The notes: generated by a model from the sequence alone, not told the origin. A stretch of 64,000 nt of DNA from Bathynomus jamesi (GCA_023014485.1 JAJOZX010003222.1:1-64000); one strand, 5' to 3'; shown: positions 1 to 11,283, counted from the stretch's first letter. Program-made: numbers and translations.

Positions 1-129
1 ATCATGGTTGAATGAAAACATGTGTAGTTTTTCAATTTCCTATGCGTGTAACATAGCACTGCGGAGAGCCTTTTCGAACGCACTGTGTGTATATATATAT
101 ATATTATTTTTTTTTTGTGACCTATATAT
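1..129. other. Unrecognised left edge
   Basis: Low-complexity AT-rich sequence with a short TA run near 91-105. An open frame runs through it but is not conserved in any other copy here. I see no gene. Confidence 0.3.
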
Positions 130-434
130 CATTCAGGCATTATCTATAAAATTGGTTGTAAACAATCCATTTGATCTTGTGTTGAATTCGTTCAGAACGG
201 ATTTAGACAAGAAGGGCAAAGTGCTAAAATTGGTAGTTTTCCTTACAAATTTGTATGCTCCCCCCACAATTTTTATTTCTATTTTTATTATTATTAGTAT
301 TATTATTATATATATATATAATATTTTGTGACCTATATATTGTCTCGAACTCTTTATTTACTTCAGTGTTCCTGAGGATGTCATTAGTCGAAAGCGCTTG
401 AGCACCATTCTGTTTCCTTTCCTTCGTGGTTTTA

Positions 435-471
<37 letters not shown>

Positions 472-475
472 ATTA
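130..475 (+). mobile_element. Penelope-like element tail, plus arm
   Basis: The plus strand encodes the last residues of a Penelope-like protein (NSFRTDLDKKGKVLK at about 185-230), followed by a 3' UTR-like tract. That tract contains a hammerhead-like core at 366-405 and ends in a (TA)n run at 438-467. The same tail occurs inverted at 480-800, again at 33876-34494 (minus) and at 34496-34920 and 35960-36120 (plus). The two arms here lie tail to tail around the TA run. The fragment is 5'-truncated and has no catalytic domain. The Penelope assignment rests on the adjoining GIY-YIG-like coding sequence in the opposite arm. Confidence 0.6.
366..405 (+). ncRNA. Hammerhead-ribozyme-like motif, PLE family A
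   Basis: Read 5' to 3': stem I strand GTGTTC (366-371), core CTGAGGA (372-378), one extra T, stem II GTC-ATTA-GTC, GAAA (390-393), stem III GCGC closing to CTT (394-399), stem I strand GAGCAC (400-405). GTGTTC and GAGCAC pair over all six positions with one G-U. Stem II has a T-T mismatch here that the copy at 33893-33932 lacks. Self-cleaving hammerheads are known in Penelope-like elements. Activity of this copy is uncertain. Confidence 0.55.
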
Positions 476-479
476 TTCC

Positions 480-1330
480 ACGAAAGTAACAGGTGAACAA
501 TATTTATGATGAAAATAACCACGAAGGAAAAAGGAAACACAGAATGGTGCTCAAGCGCTTTCGTCTAATGACATCCTGAGGAACACTGAAATAAATAACA
601 AGTTCGAGACTATATATAGGTCACAAAAAAATAAAATAGAAAATAAAAATTGTAAGCGGAGCATACAAATTATAAGGAAAAACTACCAGAGTTTTAGCAC
701 TTTGCCCCTCTTGTCTAAATCCGTTCTGAACGAATTAAAACCTACGGATGAAAGGAAAAAGGCCCTGGATAATGTTAAAATTATTTGTAAGTTGAATAAT
801 AGCAGATTCTAGAATATTTCTTTTAACAATGTTGCTTGAGTGAAACAAAAGTGAAGTATTATTCCAATCAATACAGTGGGATAACTCTGACAAATGGACG
901 AAAAGGGCACTGGACGACTGTTCCTTTCTCACGGAATATTGATGCTGTTTTACACGCATGTCCAAATCCTTTCAAGTCTGTCCATGTAAAAGGAATCACA
1001 TTGTTTACAACCAATTTTATAGATAATGCTATTTTTTACTATGATATTTTTCACAATATTGTCTTATGAAAGTACTAAAATATTGTTCGACAAAGTGCGA
1101 GGATTATTATTCACACGATAGAGCGTTCGTTTTGCCTTGTTAAGACAAGATTCCAAAAATGCAGGTGGGTAACACAATCACTCCCAATACTGTTGAATTT
1201 TTTTAATTCCGCATCCACGTATTCCGGAATGGCGATCCTAAGAGCGATGAATCAGTACAGAATTTAAATTCTGTAACGATCATCGATTTGTTGCACCTGG
1301 TATTCCATACATTTAAAACCAAGCTCATTC
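480..1330 (-). pseudogene. Penelope-like RT end plus GIY-YIG endonuclease remnant
   Basis: On the minus strand a broken reading frame runs from the end of a Penelope-like reverse transcriptase (about 1330-1080) into a GIY-YIG-type endonuclease. The recognisable parts are IYKIGCKQCDSFY near 1000, then SHCIDWNN and FHSSNIVKRNILESAI at about 790-880. It continues into a 3' tail with an inverted hammerhead-like motif at 547-586. Several frameshifts and stops break it. In PLEs the RT and GIY-YIG domains make up a single protein that acts in telomere-like or target-primed retrotransposition. The PLE copies at 10449 and 34500 share the same blocks. Confidence 0.7.
547..586 (-). ncRNA. Degenerate hammerhead-like motif
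   Basis: This is the inverted counterpart of 366-405. Stem I strands (GTGCTC 547-552 and GAACAC 581-586) still pair, stem II reads GTC-ATTA-GAC, and GAAAGCGCTT is intact. The core reads CTCAGGA in place of CTGAGGA, changing the normally invariant G5, so this copy is probably inactive. Confidence 0.45.
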
Positions 1331-1428
1331 TCTCCTCTATTGTTAATTTCGCAGCCATCCCCTACCTTAAAGAAAAAAATAATATTTACAATTAACACTG
1401 AAAGTTCCTATATGGCGACTTTTGCGCC

Positions 1429-1430
<2 letters not shown>

Positions 1431-1484
<54 letters not shown>
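1431..1484. repeat. (TA)n microsatellite
   Basis: Uninterrupted TA dinucleotides. The tyrosine-isoleucine open frames here are microsatellite translations. Confidence 0.95.
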
Positions 1485-1488
<4 letters not shown>

Positions 1489-1626
1489 TATTAAACTCCC
1501 TAACCCCCAATATAATGTTATGCGTAGACTTCAATTTATAAAGTATAAAAGGTATAAAAGGGTTGGAAGAAATGTATATATATAAACGAAGACAAAGGGG
1601 AGGGTGCACAGGAGAGGACCACGTGC

Positions 1627-1885
1627 AAACAAAGCAAATATGCTGGTTGATTTATCGAATGAATTTGTTGAAAAGAAATAACAGAACACCAGAAAAAAAT
1701 TTACTGCTTGGATCTGGTACTTACAAACAAAAACAACAACCTAATTGACGACAAAAATATAACTCCAGTGGTTATATCTAACCACAGCATTATCGAAATA
1801 TTATTGAATATGACAACAGCCTTAAAAGAAAGTACACACAGCAAAGAGAGAAGAAAATTTGAGGTTTTTAACCTAAGCTCAAAGA
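1627..1885 (+). pseudogene. LINE endonuclease fragment
   Basis: The plus strand encodes LDLVLTNKNNNLID followed by VVISNHSIIEI (about 1706-1800), with an upstream DLSNEF stretch in another frame. This resembles the C-terminal part of an apurinic-like endonuclease of CR1/Jockey-type LINEs, where LDLVLTN and a conserved SDH motif occur. Here the SDH is SNH, and a frameshift separates the two parts. Short and 5'- and 3'-truncated. Identification is by family resemblance only. Confidence 0.5.
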
Positions 1886-1889
1886 CTAT

Positions 1890-2345
1890 AAATTCTGAAG
1901 AAAATACTCAAAATACTCACTCCACCTTGTCTTCACATCTCTATCTGTCATCATTTCTTTATCGACTCTTTTCACAGTCATGTTCATCTGCCCTCTCATT
2001 TTACTCACACTATTCACTTCTATCCAGAATATCTTCTTGTTCTCCCTGAAATTTTCTTACATTCTCATACTCCATCTCTCATTTGCTCTTTCTTTCAGCT
2101 CTTCCACTTTTCTCTTTACTTCTTGCTTCTTCCGCTTATACTGTACTCTTCCCAATCACCCACACTTCTGCTCTGCAAGTACCGAACATATGCTTCTCTC
2201 TTCCATAAACCACACACTTTAGTCTCACACTTCAGCACCGCTTCACTAAATATCTGCCACTCCTCTTCCACACCCCTTGATTCACTCTCTCCCACCCGGC
2301 ACCATTCCTCATTCAGTGTCTCATGACACATCCGTTCACAATCCT
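1890..2345 (-). pseudogene. LINE linker between endonuclease and RT
   Basis: The minus strand encodes GVEEEWQIFSEAVLKC, ETKVCGLW and, in a second frame further along, RENKKIFWIEVNSVSK and KEMMTDRDVKTRW. These blocks are typical of the region between endonuclease and reverse transcriptase in arthropod non-LTR retrotransposons (jockey-like superclade). There are frameshifts. It lies opposite in orientation to the endonuclease fragment next to it, so the two are separate insertions. It ends at the (TC)n run. Confidence 0.55.
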
Positions 2346-2355
2346 TTTTCCTCAA

Positions 2356-2357
<2 letters not shown>

Positions 2358-2409
<52 letters not shown>

Positions 2410-2422
2410 ATATATATATACA
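2358..2422. repeat. (TC)n then (TA)n compound microsatellite
   Basis: About 24 CT units followed directly by a short TA run. Confidence 0.95.
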
Positions 2423-2434
2423 GAGAGTAATTCC

Positions 2435-2790
2435 GTGCGTCGGTCTCTCTACGCACGCATGCCAAGATGGTGGCCCCCAGCGCTTGGTCTGGACTTGTAA
2501 AGGAGCGAGTTACTCTTTTGCGACCTCCATCGCACCTATCTAGGCAGATTCGGCTCATCTGGTACCGTCTTGAGCCAGGTGTCTAGTCTTCTTTTGAAGA
2601 ATTCAACTTTGATACCAATGATGTTGTTGATCTTCTTCGGAAGCTGGTGATTTCAATGGTCTTGGCTCTCTGACAACCAAGCTATTTTCCTTCGGAGTTG
2701 AGGTGTCTGGTGTTTAGTTTGGGAACTCTGCACATTTCCTATTTTCCAGTGTTATTTTGGTGGTTATTGGTATCACTTTGAGGTTAGGTA
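2435..2790 (-). mobile_element. CR1-like LINE 3' fragment
   Basis: This matches the LINE tail at 38395-38790 (minus): the block around GAGCCAGG, TCTAGTCTTCTTTTGAAGA and CTATTTTCCTT occurs in both in the same order. Those positions encode the post-RT domain (FNQLPKDLR, FKRRLDAWL) in the better copy. Here the frame is destroyed. Confidence 0.55.
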
Positions 2791-2954
2791 CCAGTTTTTT
2801 TATTATTTTCCGCGTGTAAATTATACAAAGGACACCAAACCAGATAGTCCTTACGAGGCTGTCTGTTTAAGGAGGAAAGTTAAAACATGGAAGAAAATTT
2901 GAAGATAAGTGAAAATTTTAAAGGAAGGAGGAGAAAATTCGAGTGAAAATTCTA

Positions 2955-3958
2955 CAATATTTTTATGCACGAACAAATGCTTCTAACTGGGGATTTAAGG
3001 CAAGATAAGCATCTTGTCTCTTTTTAAAGGACTCGAACGAATTACTTTGAACTACACTGGCTGTCAATCTATTCCACAAATTAATTATATGATTGAAGAA
3101 GAAATACTTAGATTCATTAGAATTAAAGTGTTTACCATCTAATTTCAGACCATTATCATCAGTTTTATCTGCATTTCTGGAGGAGAAATATTTTTCGGTG
3201 TCAACATTATCAAAACTATTAAATGTTTTAAATGTCTGGATTAAGTCTCCTCCAATGCGCGTTGTTACAAGTGAGAATAAATTTAACGTTTCTAAACAGG
3301 AAGTGCATGATTTGTTTTTAAGTTTGGGAATCATCTTTAAAGCCCATCATTGCACTCTTTCTATTCCCTCTTTGTTCTGCAGTAAATATGGAGACCAGAA
3401 CTGAACCCAGCATTTCAAGTGCGGGCGTACTAAGGAATTATGTTAACATTGTTTCCTCCGACTTGAATTCAAATGATCAATCAATAAATCCTAGGATTCT
3501 TTTTGTTTTCCTAACCATTTTGATACAATACTTACTCGGCATAATAGTGTCAGCAACAATAATACCTAAATCTTTCTCTTCCGTAACACTTGTTAGTGTC
3601 TTGTCGCGCAGAGAATACTTTTCTCTTACATTGTTTCTACCAAAATGCAAGTTTTACATTTATCTACATATATTAAATTTCATTTTTCAAATTTATGCCC
3701 ACTTGAGTAACTTATTAAAACAGTATATTCTATAATTTACAAACGTTCTACCACTGATTGTATTTAACTCTACAGTTTGGTATTATCAGCAAATTTTGAA
3801 ATTATACTCTCATTGATAAGCCAATTTTCGATCCATTTCCATCCATACCATCATTTTCATGAGACTTAAGATTAGCTAATAATCTTCTCTGTGGCATTTT
3901 ATCAAACGTCTTTTAAAAATCGAATTATACTGTATAACATCTACTGTTTTTCTCCCGT
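2955..3958 (-). pseudogene. CR1-like LINE reverse transcriptase, 3' half
   Basis: The minus strand preserves RT segments in order. Near 3870-3900 there is a motif-A-like stretch (RRLLANLKSHENDG). Around 3340-3400 there is a CVQFWSPYL-like block and MIPKLKN. From 3290 to 2963 comes the post-RT domain with GDLIQTFKTF, FFFNHIINLWNRL and FKKRQDAYL. This order is characteristic of CR1/L2-type non-LTR elements, which reverse-transcribe their RNA at a nicked target. There is one 123-codon open frame (2963-3334) and many upstream stops. The YADD catalytic box is not intact. Confidence 0.65.
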
Positions 3959-3984
3959 CATATATATATTTGCAATACCTTTAG

Positions 3985-4690
3985 TAGTATTGGGGAAAAA
4001 TGAAGCGTGCAATGCAATTCCATGCAACATTGCAACATACCGTGGAATGACTTTGCAACGTTGCAGAAAAAGATGCGCAGAAGATTGGAAATATGGTTAA
4101 AGGGGATGGTTGTGCTCCAAACTTTAAAATAAAGGGATTAGAGCCTGTTGCAACATTTGCAACATTTTGCACATTGGTGGCAAAGATGCACAGGGGCTAG
4201 GGAAAAGTTGTAGGGGGACTAGGGGATGCCAAAAATTAAGCGAATACAAATATATGAATTGAATGTTTGCATACTTCTTACTGCTGTAGCATCTTGGAGC
4301 ATAATGGAGCTTCCTCTAGCCACCCTGGACGGCTTTGGATCACAGTCAGTTGAATTAGAGACCCACCCAGTCGGTACAGCAAGACGTGTTAGTTTAGTGG
4401 CTATTATACATATTGTGCAACTAGAGCGTCACCTCCTCTCACAACAAGTTCTTGGATTAAAATGCCAACGCCATCCTGGACGGCTTTGGATCACAGTCAG
4501 TTGACTTAGATACCCAGCCAGTCAGTACAGCCAGTTGTGTTAGCTTAGACTTATATATACATATACATATTTTGTAACTGGACCGTCACCTTCTCTAACA
4601 AAAAGTTCCTGAAATAAAATGCCGGCTGCCCCTCCTTCTGACAGTCAGTTGGCACAGCCATTCGTACTGGCTTAGGTCCTCTGCCATATC
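3985..4690 (+). repeat. Dispersed TTGCAAC repeat and 150-bp minisatellite
   Basis: 3985-4225 is rich in TTGCAACATT-type words. 4226-4690 contains at least two units with a period of about 150 bp, marked by GGACGGCTTTGGATCACAGT at 4329 and 4479. An inverted relative is at 39325-39725, with fragments at 38095-38305 and 48545-49150. No protein family is recognised. Confidence 0.6.
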
Positions 4691-4709
4691 ATATACACAC
4701 ACACCTTTG

Positions 4710-4980
4710 GTTAGCTTCCGCCCGAATTGTTCATTCTGACGGAGGTCAAACTTTTCACTGCACCTTAGACCTACAGTTTAACGTGGAATCCGAACCACGC
4801 CCCATCAGCAGCCCAGCGTCGTAACCACTAGGCCACCTAGGGTACCCATTTATCTACCAACCATTTCCTTTATTGTGTGAAAGGATGAACAGCTGGGTTT
4901 TGCTGCGCGCCGGCTGCCGTCGGGTCTCGAACTCGGGGCCAATGGATTCGTAGTCAGCGACGCTAACCACTACACCACCG

Positions 4981-4983
<3 letters not shown>
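4710..4983 (-). mobile_element. Dimeric tRNA-derived SINE, copy 1
   Basis: Read on the minus strand, this has two tRNA-like modules. The first starts at 4983, with A-box-like TGGTGTAGTGGTTAG and B-box-like GAGTTCGAGACCC. The second has A-box-like TGGCCTAGTGGTTA and B-box-like GGTTCGGATTCC, followed by a non-tRNA tail to 4710. A closely similar copy lies at 18390-18663. SINEs of this kind are transcribed by RNA polymerase III from internal promoters. Confidence 0.7.
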
Positions 4984-5031
<48 letters not shown>

Positions 5032-5084
5032 TTTACTTTACTTATTTTATGTGAGTTCGAACGACGGTTCAGGATTGACCTGGG

Positions 5085-5118
<34 letters not shown>
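4984..5118. repeat. (TA)n microsatellites
   Basis: Two TA tracts (4984-5034 and 5086-5118) separated by about 50 bp of unique sequence, between the SINE and the hAT-like element. Confidence 0.9.
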
Positions 5119-5120
<2 letters not shown>

Positions 5121-5132
5121 TTATATACACAG

Positions 5133-7934
5133 TAGGGTGTTTCACTCGTACAGAGGAAAATATCAAAGGTCAACATTTTTCTCCACTTTGCTTGTGCGTT
5201 TATTCCTTTTCATGTAAGAAAGATGTGCACCAATTTTGAAAACGATTAAGTAATATTTACGGGTTGCACACATTTGAACCTTTTATAATAAACAATTTTC
5301 TTCAGTGTTACGAAAAAAATTTCCCTTGGAACCACGGAAAATGAAAAACTCTAATAATAAAATTGGAAAATTCAAATCAGTACACATTACACAATACAAT
5401 ACAATTTAATAATACAAAATTTTCTTCAGTGTTACAAAAGAATTCTCCCTTGGAAGCACAGAAATAAAAAACTCTAGTATTAAAATCAGAAAATCCGAAT
5501 CAATTTTTGAATTGGTACAAGGACGTTCCCGCCTTGTTTCTTTTCGGCACCTCCTTTCGATGATGTTCAACAATCCGCAACAAGAATTGTTTTTGCTTCT
5601 CGTCCTTGACTGATTCATTGAATTCCTTGATTAATGCAATTCCCCTCTCCGCTGTGTCGTTTACGACTTTCAGCTTGTTGACTGACTCTCTCAAGCTGTC
5701 ATTTTTGGTGTACTCCTCTACGTTGTCGACATCCCCGACGCCGAAGTTGTCGAAGAATGTCTTCGTCCATTGAGTGACGAAGTTGCTCAGATCCTTGCCT
5801 TCAAAAGTCAGGTTTTTCCACTCGAGTCGTTTGAGTTCCTTCCTCGACGCAGGTTTGTTCAAGGCCTGGAACATCTTTTCTTTCTCATTTGGCGATATCC
5901 GTTCATCAAGGAAAGCCAAACCGACTAGAGTCTCCGAGAAATACCATAGATGCCTTTTGGCAACTCTCAAGGCAGCCTGGCCCAGGTCCTTGTTCGGATA
6001 TGAAATCAACAGTTGAATCATGTCTAGGTCATTTTTCCGGGCCCACCTACTGACCACTGCCTCGTGCCAGAACCGGACATAAATGAAACACGTAAAAAGG
6101 GCCACGTCGTGCAATCCCTTCACCTCTCGGTCGGTGAGTTCCAGTTGCCCCGGAACAAAACCATTTTCAGCACATAGATAGCTTTCGCCATCCACCTGGC
6201 TTGATGATGGGCTCCTGGAGTCCTGAAGGAGAACTCAGCTCCACCCCAGCCTCTAAGGAAAAGGAGCGATAGCTTGAGGAGTTCCTCATAATCTTCTCTC
6301 GGGTGACATGAGCTTTCATTGACTCCACGAAGATAACTCACCATCCTGATTCGTTCATCTTCCAAGTACCTAGTAGCTGGCTCTTCTTCATCGATCGTGG
6401 TTTTGAAACAATTTTTGTTAATAAAGTCCCAACGCTGCTGAAATCGTCGAAACAACAGGATTTCAGGACCACTTGTTGGCCCCAGGGACTTATGAAAGAC
6501 CTCTTTCAAAATGAGCTCATAAATGTGGTGACGGCAAGGCAACCACAAGAGCGACCGACCAAGGAATTGCTGAATCCTCATACATGCCCCTTGCAGAAGT
6601 CCGGTTTTGGACGCCGTAGTGTCAAACGAGAGGCCAATGATGCGGTCCTGAATTCCAAATTGTTGCAGCTCCTGGATGACGGCTCGAGCCATTTGTTCAC
6701 CAGTACCATCCTGGGCAACAGGCACTCCAAGAAGATGCTCGAACTCCTTCCCTGTTACCACAACAACTACTCTGTCTTCCAAGCTTCTAGAGCTTCCGCC
6801 AGCAGCTTGTGGTAGTAGCTTGCTGTCCCAGTGCAGAACTAAGAGAGGTGGATCTTTGAAGATCGACTCCTCAAGTTGTTTAGCCATTTTCTCTCGATAC
6901 TTGGCACGTGCTCGATGAACAGTTGATGGCGAAATAATAATCTGCGGTATATCTTGTCCGAGACTTTTAGCAGTTGCAATGAAGGAAGTGCTTGCTTGTC
7001 GAATAGAGAGTTGTTCTCTATCCCAAGTAGCCACGCGTGTTGGATCAAGTGTGTTCTTGGAACGACGAGGTGACTTAGAGACCAATGGAGCAGCAAAATC
7101 TTCATCATCATCATCTGTTGTCGCCGTTGAGCTAGAGGATGTGCTATCCAGCTTCATTTTCTCGGAGATCTTTTCAGCTTCTTCAGCATGCTTTCATTTT
7201 TGAAGTTCAAGTTTCTTAGCTGCTTCTTCTTTCCGCTTGACAGCCATGGTGTGTTTCCTATCCACCCCAGCCATTGATGAACTCATTCTGTCCTCCCTCT
7301 GGGAGGACAAGAAAACCTTGTCCTCCTCCGGAACTGAACTCATGCTCATCACATCTTGACAAGCGATGTCGAAAAGGTCAGCAACGTCTCCCTTCCACAC
7401 CTGACGCTTCACAATGGCTTTGTCCGTCTCTCTCGACTTCTCCTTCTTCAAGTTTTGGTACTCTTTGTACAGCTTTAGTATAGCAGCTCTAATGTTCTCC
7501 TCTGTCTTCACGGGGATATTCGCCTTCTTCCAAACTTCTTGAAGCTTGATACTCGTAGACTTGATGGCAAGGGGGATTGTTTCCTTCAGCTCCAGGTGAT
7601 GGTACATAAAGCAGAGGAGGACTTGCTCCCGGGATGGCAATCTTGCTCCTAAGAGCTCTTCGACTGGTCTTTTCAATCAGCCAGATCTTTCTTTCCATTT
7701 TCAACACTTTTTGCACCTGAGAAAGAAAAGAAAACATTACAATATGTTGAAAGTTGGGACGTTCTCGAGATTTAGTTACAAAGGGCTAAGGTATCAGAGG
7801 TGACATAAGTGTGCAACCTCTAAATGGTGTTTAATTTGCTTCAAATTTGATACATATGCTTTAAAGATCATAAGGTGTACGGGGAAGAGCAAAGTGTAGT
7901 GAAATTCACAACTTGATAAAAATGGAACACCCTA
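5133..7934 (-). mobile_element. hAT-like DNA transposon, copy 1 (2802 bp)
   Basis: The ends are TAGGGTGTTTCA (5133-5144) and, inverted, TAGGGTGTTCCA (7934-7923). They fit the hAT terminal pattern T/C-A-A/G-N-G. The flanking octamers ATACACAG (5125-5132) and ATATACAG (7935-7942) match at 7 of 8 positions, as expected for a hAT 8-bp target duplication. The element carries one decayed transposase gene on the minus strand. It sits next to the outer end of Polinton copy 1. Confidence 0.85.
5500..7676 (-). pseudogene. hAT-like transposase pseudogene, copy 1
   Basis: A frame related to the intact transposase at 21756-23960, with the same domain order. The N-terminal all-alpha region carries SIKLQEVWKKANIPV and ADLFDIA. 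Next come HWDSK (first catalytic Asp), SFDTTASKTG (second Asp), PCRHHIYE (CxxH motif) and the insertion domain. It ends with NDTAERGIAL, which holds the third acidic residue. One in-frame TGA at 7194-7196 and one frameshift near 6160 break it. Otherwise it is colinear and recently decayed. There is no N-terminal BED zinc finger. By analogy with hAT enzymes it would have cut and joined the element ends. Confidence 0.8.
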
Positions 7935-7942
7935 ATATACAG

Positions 7943-8470
7943 TTATATCCCTTGATTGTATTTTATTTTTTATTTTTTTTTACTTGTACCACATATAAAC
8001 ACAGTGTAAAGGCTGAAATAAAACACATCTACACACTCTAATTAATATATATTTGTAGTAGTCATGAAAAGAAATTGCAATACAGGTAGCAAAGGAAAAT
8101 TAAAATATATATATGCAGCGGTCATGAAATAATAATACATATTAGGCTTACTTAATACTATGCATAACATAAAATGGGGATAATAATTGTTTAATATACA
8201 TATATCAGTCATAAAATGGAAATAATAATAAAAACTTTAAGATCAATTTCTACCATTCTTAAATAAAATAGTAAGCACGCAGGTAATCGAATCCACATTT
8301 ACAGTACATCTTCAGTACTTTGTACTACGCAATAAATGTGATTGAACATTAATTCTACACTTAAAGTATGCGTGGGGTCTATATGCATTATAAAGGCGTT
8401 TTAACTCGTTTAACACTACTTTTTTACCTACTTTACAATTGGGAGTAAAACTGTCACGCTCTTTAAACAT
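7943..8470. repeat. Probable Polinton 1 terminal region
   Basis: AT-rich noncoding sequence. Its reverse complement recurs, diverged, at 37300-38050, including the shared word GTGTAAAGGCTGAAATAAAA and a block around AAAGTATGCGTGGGGTCTAT. It lies outside the outermost Polinton gene and directly abuts the hAT target site. It is therefore best read as the terminal (inverted) repeat region of a Maverick/Polinton. I could not find the partner repeat at the other end, which is truncated at about 20008. Confidence 0.5.
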
Positions 8471-8785
8471 GGATAGAGTACATTCAGAAGCACACTCAAA
8501 GATGTCGTCGCTTAGTACAACATCATAATTAAATTCAAGTTAAGAAAGAGTCCTTTCCAACCGCGAACTTAATCTTTCCTTGCTGACCTTTTCAACTGCA
8601 AACTCTTCACATCTCATACCGGCAGTTGAAGTATCCTTCTAAGTCGCGCTGACAACTGCGCCTTCTATAAAGATATAATTCTTCAGGGTGAATAGTGAAG
8701 GCGAGATCAGGCTTGTACCGTTCTAGTCCTTGTACCAAAGTTCATGATATTTTAAGGAGTCTATACCTTCTAAATACGTCAACAG

Positions 8786-9232
8786 TTACAAACCGTTCTC
8801 GCCTTGTTCGTCCCGACACTTGGTAAAATCATCGAGCAGCGCAGTATACGCGTCCCTGTCAAAATAACGCATATCGGCAGCACAGGCGTCTAATATAGGT
8901 TTTAGTTTACGGAAACCGACGACTTCAAATAATCTGTCGAGAATGAAACGGTTTCGCATAGGGATAAGGGTGTTATTGTCAGCAGTATTCTTCCACTTCA
9001 GCCGAACATCAACCCATGGTTGGTTTGTATCACGATTTATGCACACCATGCAAATAATGGCGTATGAGGGGGGCACCACTAATCTGTTCTCTTTTATCAT
9101 TCGCTCCTACAGGTATTTTATACTTCTCCTCACTCCACTTTTCAACCACCATAAAGATTCTGTTCATCTCTTCAACACTTAAATAAATAACATTGTGTTT
9201 ACCAGAGCTTGATTATCTACAGTACATTTCAT
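8786..9232 (-). pseudogene. Unrecognised Polinton cargo gene
   Basis: The minus strand has a 104-codon open frame (8786-9100). Upstream, in another frame, is a plausible extension starting near 9232 (EEMNRIFMVVEKW). The product is hydrophilic with mixed charge, includes WVDVRLKWKN and FEVVGFRKLKPILDAC, and has no membrane segment. No family recognised. It lies between the putative Polinton terminus and the next minus-strand gene, the same transcription direction as PolB. It could be an accessory gene of the element. A frameshift is implied. Confidence 0.35.
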
Positions 9233-9769
9233 TTCAAGTTTGAAGTATTACGCCTGAATACACGCAGAGACTTCAACACGGACACGTCGTATATTGCACT
9301 GAGGATACTGCTCAACGGAAGTTCCATCTTTTAATAGTTTTCTATCGAGTCTGCGAGAAGAGCACGTCCAATCGAGTCAATCTCTGAGGCGATTGTGAGA
9401 CCGGGCGACGTGCGGGGTGGGACATTTATTCCGTCTGTTGCTATGCGACATCGAATTCATGTACAGTCATGCTCCAACTTGAAAACATCGACACACCTAA
9501 GCCGTATAAATGAATAATTAAAACTGGGCCCCGCCCGTTTATACCCGTAAATATTTAAAGAAATTTTCCATCTGCGATACACGTGGCAATACATGTTTTA
9601 AAGGACTTTTCATCATGTTCAGGAATAAGCCAATTTACCATATTTCTTTCACGAACGTCGGTGATGTACACATGAAACGGTAAATGATGATAAAAAATTA
9701 ATGACACTTGGGGGGTCTTATTTGAGAAAAATGCATGCGCATACTGTTCCACTTTGAGGGACAAGCAAT

Positions 9770-10286
9770 ATTAATCTCCAAATTTTATTAAAAACTTTTA
9801 TAAACCTTTAGCTATAATTTCACTGGCCACCTCGTCATGGTATACATGGATATAATGGTAGAAATATTTACACTACTCATATCACAAGATTCGCATTTAG
9901 TGACACATGCGTGTACTCGGTGAAGTGCAACATGACGTAATAGGTCTTGTCGTGCCATTCGTCAACGAGCTTCACTATCCATAGTCTCTGCTTCTCTTCA
10001 GCGAGCGTAGGCTTCTCCACTCCACATTGGACGTACTCTTTTACACACTTCAAGCTCACAACATATTCCATCACGTCTTTAGCATTTCGGAAACTTTTAA
10101 TGCTCTTATCAGAAAATCCATAAAATATTTTGGTATCCTGTTCGCAGAGCTTCACTCGGTTCAGGCAGGTCTTAAATGTCCCAAAAGACGGTTGACTAGA
10201 AGTTCTTTGGGTGTTCACCACATCTGTAGATTTTATCGAGTACCACTTCAGGAATGTAGTGCATGCAACATCAGCGGCAGTTATCG
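9770..10286 (-). pseudogene. Polinton-associated gene, homologous to 63449-64000
   Basis: Colinear with the open frame at the right edge. Both share FLKWYS/FMKWYS near the N-terminus, then FYGFS/LYGYS, then KQRLWIVKLVDEW with YYVMLH. The C-terminal YHYI-YHDEV part is shifted into another frame below 9877. In both Polinton copies the gene lies beyond the end of PolB, in the same direction. Function unknown: I see no catalytic signature, signal peptide or membrane helix. The Penelope-like insertion at 10297 lies just upstream of its start and would separate it from its promoter. Confidence 0.6.
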
Positions 10287-10448
10287 TTATTTATTCAGTA
10301 ACGTGACATTAACATCCACACTAATAGACGGAGTTTATTTCCACATCAATTTCGATGCCCACTGGCATCCTCTTCGGGTGAATACACAAAAACGAATGAA
10401 CAAAAATGAGTAAGAAAACAGTCCAGGAATCCCTCTATTAAATTTAAA

Positions 10449-11283
10449 TGTGAATGGGAAAACGACAAACAATTACCTTTTTTAGCTGTTTTGGTCATTA
10501 ACAAAAATGGAAAGCCCAATTTCACTGTATATAGAAAATCCACTCACTGCAATTTGTATACTCATTATTTTTCATGTCATGATGAGAGAGTTAAAAGATC
10601 AATTATTTCTTTCATGTTTCTGAGAGCACTCAGAATTTGTAGCCCACATTTGCTGGACTCAGAAAATTCAAAGATTTGGAACATTTTTAAGGATTTACAG
10701 TAAAATATCCTGAGTGGTTTATCAGAAAGGAGTATTTTAAAGCCAGGAAATCTTTTTATGCCCCTCGGGAACCTTTAGTTAACCAAAAACAATATTTGAG
10801 TTTGTCTTACATTTCCGACTTAGAAAGTGTAAAACCTTTGACGAAGGATTTTAGGTTTGATTTGGCGTTCAAATATTCGTCTATTGTAAAAAGTAAATTG
10901 GTTATGAATAACTTTGGAAAACAGGAGAAAGCGGGTGTCCACAGCATTCCCTGTAAAAGTTGTGATTTAGTATATGTAGGAGAAACTGGAGGAAATATTG
11001 AAACTCGTATTAAAGAACATAAATATGCCTTCAGATGTTGTAACACTAATAATGCAATTTTTTTATCACGCCAGCCAAACTAATCATGCCATAGATTGGG
11101 AATCAAGTAATTTACTTTATAAATGTAATAATTATGTCAAAATAAAAATAATAGAATCTGTATGTATAGAACAAGAAGATAATTTTAATTTGTGCGAAGG
11201 TACTTATAAGCTGGACCCTTTAATGAGATTCCTGGTCAAAAAATCCCTTCCGGTGTCGGGTGAACGGGATCTAACCGAGGTGT
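10449..11283 (+). pseudogene. Penelope-like RT C-terminus and GIY-YIG endonuclease
   Basis: The plus strand encodes the end of the RT domain (PFLAVLVINKNGKPNF, then VYRKSTHCNLYTHYFS and LRALRICSPHLLD at 10480-10670). A GIY-YIG nuclease follows at 10900-11050, with AGVHSIPCKSCDLVYVGETG, in which the GVHS...YVG spacing replaces GIY...YIG. Then, in another frame, come AIDWES and QEDNFNLCEGTYKLDP at 11090-11220. At least three frameshifts. RT and GIY-YIG in one protein is the hallmark of canonical Penelope-like retroelements. Confidence 0.85.

Noticed and set aside
1340..1609. Open frames made of long Tyr-Ile runs (also around 27000, 33750, 36300 and 39200)
   Set aside because: These are translations of (TA)n microsatellites with no conserved flanking protein.
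8786..9100. Adenain-type protease of the Polinton
   Set aside because: I could not find a His-Asp/Glu-Gln-Cys pattern, so it stays unassigned.
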